Shown here one piece after another: positions 55,924 to 64,000 of a stretch of DNA of 64,000 nt. Origin of the DNA: Triplophysa rosa (taxonomy: Eukaryota > Chordata > Actinopteri > Cypriniformes > Nemacheilidae); assembly GCF_024868665.1 (NCBI RefSeq), contig NC_079891.1, forward strand, positions 24,404,103-24,468,102. The letters are read 5' to 3'. The notes below the pieces were generated by a model. That model was not told the DNA's origin, did no database searches, and saw nothing but the letters and a program-made list of their open reading frames with translations. The stretch's first letter is position 1, and each line of letters begins with the position of its first letter. Position numbers and translations under genes: made by a program.

Positions 55924-56921
55924 CAGGGGTCTTCAACTACTTTTCTTTGAGGGCCAGATTTCAAAAGTATAAATAGGATGCGGGCCACTTTTTTACCATA
56001 TCATAATTTCTTGTTATTTTGTATTTCCGTTATTTATTGCATTTTGTTCCTTTTATACTGGTGTTGTTGCTGTTACTTACAGGTCATATATTAAAGCATG
56101 CACACAAATATTGCATGCAGTATACCTGTTCTTGATATTTAATTAAAAGGGATATTGTCTTTTTAATTGTATTTTATATTCCCTAATACGCTGAATGAAA
56201 TTGCTGTTAATTTACTCACCCCCAGTCCCCCAGCCAAGATGTGGGTGGTATTGTTTTTTTTCAAGAAGATATTTAAGATATTGAATTAATGAAGTTAAAT
56301 TTAAAAAAAGTAAAAAAAACCTAATAAATTCAGCACAAAAGTAATGCCTGCCCCTTGACGTTAAACTGGCGTCTTATAAAGCGAATCAATCGGTCTGTGC
56401 AAGAAACTGAACGCTTTTATCGAATCATCGGGTGAATTCCAATTGCATTCATGTGACGTACTTATAAGGGCAGATCCTTTGAAGTGCAAGTTCTGGAGGG
56501 AGATGAACAGATGTTTTCGTATTTTTTTCCTTTTTTAACAGCAGTTCACGTGGTGTAGTACTCTTCCTGCACTTACTTTCAAGGGCACAAGAAATGTTTT
56601 GAAACGCGACCTATCGCGTGCGCAATGCCGCAAACCGACTGCCTGTGGCTGTGGATTGCCGATTATAACATTTCAAATCACATTAAGTTTCTTGGACAGA
56701 CCGATCAAATCGCTTTATAAGACGTCAATTGTTATGTCCCGCGGGAATTACTTTAGTATTGAATGTAGCAGCGTTTTGGACTTAATGGCGTCTCAGGACG
56801 CGCATTTCTAAAAGAACACCGTTCTTAAAGTCTCTCCACTTATTTGAAATGTTAAAGCGGGCCAGGTAAAGATGATTGGCAGGCCGCATTTGGCCCGCGG
56901 GCCACCAGTTGACTAGCCCTG
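55924..56921. mobile_element. hAT element with near-exact 8-bp target duplication
   Basis: The left end is CAGGGGTCTTCAACTAC and the right end ACCAGTTGACTAGCCCTG, with GGGCCA/TGGCCC motifs inside each. The flanks TTCTAAAG (55916-55923) and CTCTAAAG (56922-56929) agree at 7 of 8 bases. Inside is an inverted pair of about 55 bp (GTCTTATAAAGCGAATCAAT at about 56371 and its complement near 56700). No transposase is recognised. Confidence 0.75.
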
Positions 56922-57127
56922 CTCTAAAGCATAAACATCTTACAGACATCTTCTAGAATCTAGATCTGACAGGAGACGTCTTAAAAACGTAATGCAGATG
57001 AGCAAACTATCAAAAAAATATGTCTTGCAGATGTAAACGCAGACATCAATAAGATGTCAGCCAGATGTATGTGTCCTTTAAGGGTACATCCTTACTTCCT
57101 TTTTTAAACTTTACACAACCATTACAT

Positions 57128-57175
57128 GAGTTGGAAAAGTGGATATTTAAATTCAAAAATCCACTTTTCCAACTC
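57128..57175. repeat. Perfect 17-bp stem hairpin
   Basis: GAGTTGGAAAAGTGGAT and ATCCACTTTTCCAACTC are separated by 14 bases. Confidence 0.75.
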
Positions 57176-59872
57176 CTAATAAATTGCATACAAAACAAGA
57201 TATAACATGAAAAATGATTCCACTATTTCTATGAAGTTCCACGTGGACTTCCATTGTAAGTACATTAACATACCGGTGGTTTGAGCTTGTTTTTACAAAC
57301 CGAGCGATGAGCGAATGCTACTTTTTATGATAAACGTCAGCATGTCACAGATTTGTTCATTTTGCAATTTTACTTTTGGAATATTCATATAAAATTGGGA
57401 AGTATTCTTATTCATATAAGTTTGCAATGAGGTCATATGTTACTCCTTTAGATCATCTATGTTTGGTTCACTTTTTGTGCAAAGTTACTATAAATGTGTT
57501 TCACCAAGGCTAAAGTAAAAACCGATCAGCTGAGTGCCATATAGGCTTACTTGCCGAGCAGTAAATTGAATTTAGATTAGTTTTATAAGTTCTTCCTACT
57601 TTGTTACAGCATGCACAGAAAATGAATTCAATAAAGAAAATCACTGACTTTTCTCAAGTTGATGCTAAGCCATGAGCCAGGCCATACTTAGATCTGTGCT
57701 CGAAGCTGGAGTTACTGAGTTATATTTTTATTGAAAGTCTGGAATTCACATACCCCTTTAGGCCTGTCTATTATTCATTATATACCGTAAGGTCAATGAA
57801 CAGCCATAACTAAAATATTGTAAGTCTGTTAGTTGTTATGTCTATTGTCAGTTGTCAGCACAATATCTGTACTGCTCTGCTCAAATCTTTGGCTAAATGT
57901 CATATAGAGCATCATACTGGGCTTCAATCTCTCATGTCTTGCTACTTGGTTATGCTGACCTTTCATGATCCCCGTGCTCTCAGAAGTAGCACCATGCTGC
58001 TGCAGTGATTCAGGACCCTTGGTTGGACACCGTGGAGTATAAACATTAATGATATCCCTCTAGACTTTTGAACAATGGTATAATGTCTGCTTCACTTTGC
58101 AACAACATAGTGACAACGATAAAGAGACTTCTAAAGTTTGTGGAGATGCTGTGGTTGGTCCAGATGTAAAAAAGCTTAATTTCATGAACATATCTCAGAA
58201 AACAAAGCAGAAAACAGAGATGAAGATTTTATGCTTGTATCAAGCTGATACCTTGTAAATATGACTTTGTTTCTTATCATCTCTCACTCTCGCAAATTTG
58301 GTGTCCTGTTTCTCTTTATAGGCACTGTCTAAAATCCCTTCTGTCAATTAAGCTGTGAATTGTGCTCACTTCATTTCTGATCCATCGCTATAGGGTGCCA
58401 CGGTTCATCCTCCGTACACCGAAATGAATAATATCCATGTCTGGTTTTTAATTACCCAGTGTCTTTCCTTCCTCTCACCATGGCCAAAAATATCATGATT
58501 AATCACGCTGTCCTATGAAGCTATTAGTGTTGAATTTAGCCCTGTGCTTCTGGAGGGCATATAGAGTCTGTGACTGGTCTACTATCTATCATATAGAGAG
58601 TGTGTGTGTGAATCTGACAGCGAGGTAATATGAATAAAAGGTCTTTAGTAAGTGTCGGGAAGGTTAATGTGGGACATGTTTGATTGAGATGTTGGGAAGG
58701 AGAAGAAGCTGGTCCATGTGGTGACGTGCCGTTTCCTGTCATTAGTTCGAAATCCTGTTGTTAAGGGTCCGTTCCTCTTTTTCCCCCATCCATTATCTTC
58801 ACATAGCAGCCGCTGATGGCTGTGAAAGCACAAGATGCTATCAAGACAAAATAGCACATGCTCTGATAGGAATTTGTATTTGTTATCATTTACAGTTGCG
58901 CTCATAATTATTCCTACCTTTGGTAAATATGATCAAAGAAGGCTGTGAAAATAAATCTTATTCATTACGCCTTTAGATCTTTTATTAAAAAAATTACAAA
59001 AATCTAACCTTAGATTTAGATTAGAGAACAGGTATTTTAAATGGGGAGGGGAATCTCATTATGAAATAAATGTTTTTCACTAATACACATTGCTCATAAT
59101 TAATCATACCCCTTTATTCAGTACTTTTTGCATTCTTCTTTTTGCCAAGAGAACAGCTTCGAGTCTTCACCTATAATGCCTAATGACTTTAGAGAACACC
59201 TGACAAGAGATCAGAGACAATTCCTGTCACGATCAGGGCGAGGAAGAACACAAATGCAGGCAACGGCAGTGAAGGGGTTAACAGATATATTTATTTAACA
59301 ACAAAACAGAACAAAAAACACCCACAATGGGGGAAAACAGAACTAAGGAATATAAATAAAACAAAAGACTTCCCACGAGGGGGCAAAATGAAAACAAGAC
59401 AAATAACTAAACTCAAGGACACGACCAAACGTCTTAAATAATATCAGGCACAAAACTCACAAAACATGATCAGCAACACGGGTAAACGCACGAACATGAA
59501 CACAACACCATCCAATACAACGCAGTTCACGCAGTACAAGAGCACAGGACAAAGAAACAAGAGGGTATATATAGGGAAGACAAACGAGGGATAATGACAT
59601 GGGGCAGGTGTGGGACATTAAACACTCAGGGAAAGATAACGAGGAAACGAGAGGAATGGGGTCAATGACAAGACACTGGAGAGAACGTATATTATTGTCA
59701 AACGGACAATAATATGTTTCTCTCCACACATAACCAAAGACTTTGTCATGGCTCTGCTACAGGACCAAGAAAAACATGACTAAGGAAGCAGAGCCATGAC
59801 AAGAACGCCCCTTTAAAGAGTCACCTTCAGGCACTCGACAAGGTGGTGAGAATGGACAGACAAGCAGACGGG

Positions 59873-61015
59873 TTAGACATTAGCAAAGAACCAGACGAAC
59901 ATGGTACATTGAAGGGTAGACAGGACGCCAAAAGGGTTGGGGGGAACAGTCCCAGTCCCCGGCTGCGCTCGAGGGCGCTGAGTCCTGGGGGACTTAGGAG
60001 GAGTCCCGGGGGGAACAGTCTTTGGCCCTGGGAGTCTCCCAGGGACCGGCTGGACAGGGCTTGACGCCGGCTGGACATGGCTTGACGCCGGCTGGAAGGC
60101 CGGCTGGACATGGCTTGACGCCGGCTGGAAGGCCGGCTGGACATGGCTTGACGCCGGCTGGACATGGCTTGACGCCGGCTGGAAGGCCGGCTGGACATGG
60201 CTTGACGCCGGCTGGAAGGCCGGCTGGACATGGCTTGAAGCCGGCTTGAAGGCCGGCTGGACATGGCTTGACGCTGGCCGGCTCACCGGACTGGACGCCG
60301 GCCGGCTCACCGGACTGGACGCCGGCCAACTCACCGGACTGGACGCCGGCCGGATCACCGGACTGGACGCCGGCCTGGACACATGACTGGACGCAGGACT
60401 GAACGCAAGACTGGACGCAAGACTGGACGCCGGCTGCACCAAACTGGATGCCGGCCGGCTCACCGGACTGGACGCCGGCCGGATCACCGGACTGGACGCC
60501 GGACTGGACGCCGGCCTGGACACAGGACTGGACACAGGACTGGACACAGGACTGGACACAGGACTGGACGCCGGCTGCACCGGACTGGACGCCGGCTGCA
60601 CCGGACTGGACGCCGGCTGCACCAGACTGGATGCCGGCTGCACCAGACTGGACTCAACACTGGACACGACACTGGACACCGGACTGGGGATCGGCTGCAC
60701 CGGACTGGACACCGGCTGCACCGGACTGGACACCGGCTGCACCGGACTGGACACCGGCTGCACCGGACTGGACACCGGCTGCACCGGACTGGACGCCAGC
60801 TGGATCACCGGACTGGATGCCGGCTGGACCACCGGACTGGACGCCGGCTGCACCGGCCGGGTAGGAGTCCATGCTGCCCGCCGTTGCCTCTTCTTCTTCC
60901 GCCTAGCCACCTGGCTGGTGGTCGGGTGATGGAAGGAGGTATACGGAACGGCTGGCTCCGGCTGGGACTCCTCCGGAGGTGGTTCCCCAGGACTCACATC
61001 TCCCCCGCTTGCCAC
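59873..61015 (-). pseudogene. Partial gag-like ORF with PASSPVQ-type repeats
   Basis: This 380-residue frame opens from an internal Met just downstream of the gap. It has a Pro-rich start, a basic patch (RRKKKRQRR) and then long degenerate PASSP, SSPVQPV and QPASS repeats. The layout parallels residues 130-547 of the frame at 47386-49029, so the gag-like N-terminus is probably in the gap. It is incomplete here. Confidence 0.5.
60050..60860. repeat. Degenerate 24- and 33-bp minisatellites
   Basis: Units such as GCCGGCTGCACCGGACTGGA (about 24 bp) and GGAAGGCCGGCTGGACATGG (about 33 bp) repeat with more variation than in the copy at 47752-48410. They create stop-free frames on both strands. Confidence 0.85.
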
Positions 61016-61067
61016 CTAGGCTTACTGGTGGCGAGGCTGCAGGGGCTGAAGCGGAAGGTGTGGTGTT

Positions 61068-61744
61068 NNNNNNNNNNNNNNNNNNNNNNNNNNNNNNNNN
61101 NNNNNNNNNNNNNNNNNNNNNNNNNNNNNNNNNNNNNNNNNNNNNNNNNNNNNNNNNNNNNNNNNNNNNNNNNNNNNNNNNNNNNNNNNNNNNNNNNNNN
61201 NNNNNNNNNNNNNNNNNNNNNNNNNNNNNNNNNNNNNNNNNNNNNNNNNNNNNNNNNNNNNNNNNNNNNNNNNNNNNNNNNNNNNNNNNNNNNNNNNNNN
61301 NNNNNNNNNNNNNNNNNNNNNNNNNNNNNNNNNNNNNNNNNNNNNNNNNNNNNNNNNNNNNNNNNNNNNNNNNNNNNNNNNNNNNNNNNNNNNNNNNNNN
61401 NNNNNNNNNNNNNNNNNNNNNNNNNNNNNNNNNNNNNNNNNNNNNNNNNNNNNNNNNNNNNNNNNNNNNNNNNNNNNNNNNNNNNNNNNNNNNNNNNNNN
61501 NNNNNNNNNNNNNNNNNNNNNNNNNNNNNNNNNNNNNNNNNNNNNNNNNNNNNNNNNNNNNNNNNNNNNNNNNNNNNNNNNNNNNNNNNNNNNNNNNNNN
61601 NNNNNNNNNNNNNNNNNNNNNNNNNNNNNNNNNNNNNNNNNNNNNNNNNNNNNNNNNNNNNNNNNNNNNNNNNNNNNNNNNNNNNNNNNNNNNNNNNNNN
61701 NNNNNNNNNNNNNNNNNNNNNNNNNNNNNNNNNNNNNNNNNNNN
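61068..61744. other. Assembly gap (677 Ns)
   Basis: A run of N inside the second LTR element. It replaces the gag start and most of one LTR. Confidence 0.99.
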
Positions 61745-62799
61745 TACAAGAGCACAGGACAAAGAAACAAGAGGGTATATATAGGGAAGACAAACGAGGG
61801 ATAACGACATGGGGCAGGTGTGGGACATTAAACACTCAGGGAAAGATAACGAGGAAACGAGAGGAATGGGGTCAATGACAAGACACTGGAGAGAACGTAT
61901 ATTATAGTCAAACGGACAATAATATGTTTCTCTCCACACATAACCAAAGACTTTGTCATGGCTCTGCTACAGGACCAAGAAAAACATGACTAAGGAAGCA
62001 GAGCCATGACAATTCCTGCATACAGAACCACTCCAGACCCTTCAGATTTCCAGCTCCATGTTGGTACTTCTCCACTTCAGTTCCCCACTCATTTTCTATA
62101 GGGTTCAGGTCAGGGAACTGGGATGGCCATGGCAGAAACTTTGTCTTGTGCTCATTGACCCATTTTGTTTTGATTTTGATGTTTGTGTTTAGATCATTGC
62201 CCTGTTGACAGATCCACACTTATTACGTGACTCCTATAGGGACAGTCAGGGGCGGACTGGCCACCTGGCGTACCGGGCGTTTTCCCGGTTTGCCGCTAAC
62301 GTATCGGGCCGGAACGTATGCATGCACCACAACCCCAAATCCCACCCCCCACACATGTTGGTATTTGCTGGAATCCATGATGCCACCTATCTGAACAAGA
62401 TCTCCAGGATCTCCAGCAGAGAATTAGGCCCAAAACATTAAAGATACAGCGGTGTATATAAATTTTACACATGGGGTACTTTTAATCCCTGTGTGCACCA
62501 AACCCATCTTGAGTGTTTGCTGCTAAAAAAGCCCATTTTTTTGTTTCATCTGACCAAAGAACCCATCCTGTTTGAAATTCCAGTAGTGTTTGCTCCTTTT
62601 CAAATGTTCCATGGTCTGACAGACTGGTATCAATAATGAATGTGAAAAACAAGGAGAGGTATTTGGTAGATATTCAGTATAGTTTGCTAATGATAGTGTG
62701 CTATGTACAGTCTGAAGCCAAGCGCATTCTGGGTGAACTGAGCTGAGCTGTTTCTTTAAACACAAGAAACATACCTGTATATAGCTGTTGTTTTTAACT

Positions 62800-63050
62800 A
62801 AGGATAGTTCACCAAAAGTCATCCTTTATTCACTGATTGATGATTATTTTGTTGTTCAAAACATGACCGACTCTTTCTTCTGTGTAACATATAAGAAGAT
62901 ATTTCGAGAAATGTCTCATGGGGTTGTTTTCCCACTGTGACGACGTTCTTCAAAATATATTTTTTTGTGTTCTGAGGAGCAAAAAGTCATGGAGGTTTGG
63001 AATGATTTGAGGGTGAGTCAATTTTCAAGTTTTCATTTATGTAAACACCC
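62800..63050. repeat. AAGGATAGTTCACC-family repeat, diverged
   Basis: It has the left end and a mirrored right part (GAGGGTGAGTCAATTTTC). It is the most diverged copy of the family in the window. Confidence 0.45.
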
Positions 63051-64000
63051 TTTACACGTTGAAGCAAGCCTACAAATACTGTAGCAAGGGATACACGCAA
63101 ATAGTTGCTTTTGTAAACACAGGGAAAGCACAGTATTCCCTGGGTTCTGTTGGTGTGCATAAGAGCTTCTCTTCAGATGCAGTGATGACTTCATGATACT
63201 ACATGAGGTAGAACAGAGTCTCTGGGGTGGGCTCTAATGGTATACATCATCTCCCCGTTCAGATCCTCCCCAGAGACAATCCTCAGACAGAGATCTTTAA
63301 CCTCAGCGGACAGGAAGTCAGGCAGAGGAAGACGTGGAATGAGATTTTAATGAGAACAATGCCCCAGTTAATATCTGCGCTTACAGCACATCTATTCATA
63401 TTCTATTTCTGTATAATATTCCCCCAAAACAGACAATCGGAACAATCACAGTAGTTTTTATGAAGCAGTTTCAAACTGACAAAGAAATGCTGCTTGCGTA
63501 CTGGTTCATTTCAGGGATAAATTGGTAGGGAGCAATTGCGCATGTAAGCGTCACCATCTCCTCTCTAATTAGATCCCCTCGCTGCAGAGTCCGGACTGGA
63601 GAGAGGAATATACGGAGCCTCTCTCTGGAGATCAATACGCTTCCACTCGTTTCCTCATTTTCTGTTTTCTAATGGAGCTCTGATAGGCTCCGATCAGCGT
63701 GCTGCTCATTTGCAAGAGTAGCCAACGAAAATGTTGTAATGAAATGGCGTAATATATCTGGAATATTCGGCACAGACATCCGGTTATTTTTGGGGCATGT
63801 GCAATGAATTTTTTAAAACTCTCTATTCCAAAATCTTAATTTCATACGCTACAGCTGTTTATACCAAGGCACAGTGATTTGTTTTAGTTTGATCCCAGTC
63901 ATTCGGCTTGTTTGTGTCGCATGTATTTAAGATTATCCCTGAGTTATAGCAGTCTAAATCAGTGCGGTACACCTGGGGCTGGTGGCCAGAGAGCAATATT

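Larger units (their letters stand above)
59225..62011 (-). mobile_element. Second copy of the gag-only LTR family, with assembly gap
   Basis: One LTR is 59225-59801 and the other survives as 61745-62011, both ending CCATGACA. The 5-bp duplication ATTCC lies at 59220-59224 and 62012-62016. The interior has the same polypurine position and minisatellite-coded Pro/Ser-rich frame, but the gag start falls in the run of Ns. It is inserted in the Tc1 remnant and is antisense to cacna1b. Confidence 0.85.
58892..62620 (-). mobile_element. Tc1-like transposon remnant, interrupted twice
   Basis: The left end ACAGTTGCGCTCATAATTAT is Tc1-like and lies next to a TA. Interrupted - strand sequence at about 62025-62200 encodes WPSQFPDLNPIEN, the C-terminal catalytic motif of Tc1/mariner transposases. 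A 2.8-kb LTR element (59225-62011) is inserted in it, and a second repeat (GGGGCGGACTGGCC near 62249) interrupts it again. The right end is approximate. Confidence 0.65.
55240..64000 (+). other. cacna1b intron 6, open-ended
   Basis: No exon 7 (expected to encode the stretch into IS6) is found before the window ends, so the intron is at least 8.8 kb. It holds the hAT, Tc1 and LTR elements listed here. Outside them (55240-55915, 56930-58891, 63051-64000) I see no gene, apart from the short hairpin at 57128-57175. Confidence 0.8.

Noticed and set aside
60383..61804. Long + strand and other frames around the gap
   Set aside because: They are built from minisatellite repeats and run through Ns, so they are not genes.

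Overview
The window looks like teleost fish nuclear DNA, most likely cyprinid. It has vertebrate split genes with GT-AG introns and one AT-AC intron, the ehmt1-cacna1b neighbourhood that is also adjacent in mammals, and dense fish-type mobile DNA: hAT, Tc1 and LTR elements and the 'AAAGGGATAGTTCACCC' repeat family. There are no bacterial or phage features, operons or CRISPR arrays. Small ORFs outside the exons listed here are not supported as genes.

Positions 1-23449 form one very large inverted repeat. Left position x pairs with right position 23450-x over about 1-6,900, then with 23462-x to about 8,517. A single N at 13707 marks the turning point. Each arm carries the last seven coding exons of ehmt1 (pre-SET, SET and post-SET of the GLP histone H3K9 methyltransferase), its 3' UTR, the intergenic promoter region and the start of cacna1b exon 1. 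The right arm (ehmt1 + strand, then cacna1b + strand) has the expected gene order. The left arm is its mirror and runs off the window at position 1. The centre (7,387-16,075) is a tangle of direct and inverted copies of a hAT element and a broken LTR retrotransposon. One stretch of it is rich in small deletions. The best reading is an assembly misjoin, probably of two haplotypes or a fold-back, inside a transposon-filled ehmt1 intron. The ankyrin-repeat exons expected upstream are absent from both arms.

From 23,355 to the end the window holds the 5' part of cacna1b (Cav2.2, N-type calcium channel alpha-1B). Six exons (23355-23617, 25682-25787, 26081-26220, 54464-54555, 54786-54938, 55052-55239) encode the N-terminus and most of repeat I through the pore-loop glutamate. 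Intron 1 is a textbook U12-type AT-AC intron. Intron 3 is about 28 kb and is a landing site for mobile elements. Intron 6 continues beyond the window.

The most interesting elements are three copies of one LTR family (ends TGTCAYG...CATGACA, 5-bp target duplications), all antisense to cacna1b. The best-preserved copy encodes only a short gag-like domain followed by a long proline/serine-rich tract made by a 24-bp minisatellite; no pol is seen between its LTRs. I saw no clearly new defence or regulatory system. The points most worth checking are the palindrome, a Tyr-to-Phe change at a lysine-channel position of the ehmt1 SET domain, and the gag-only minisatellite retroelement family.
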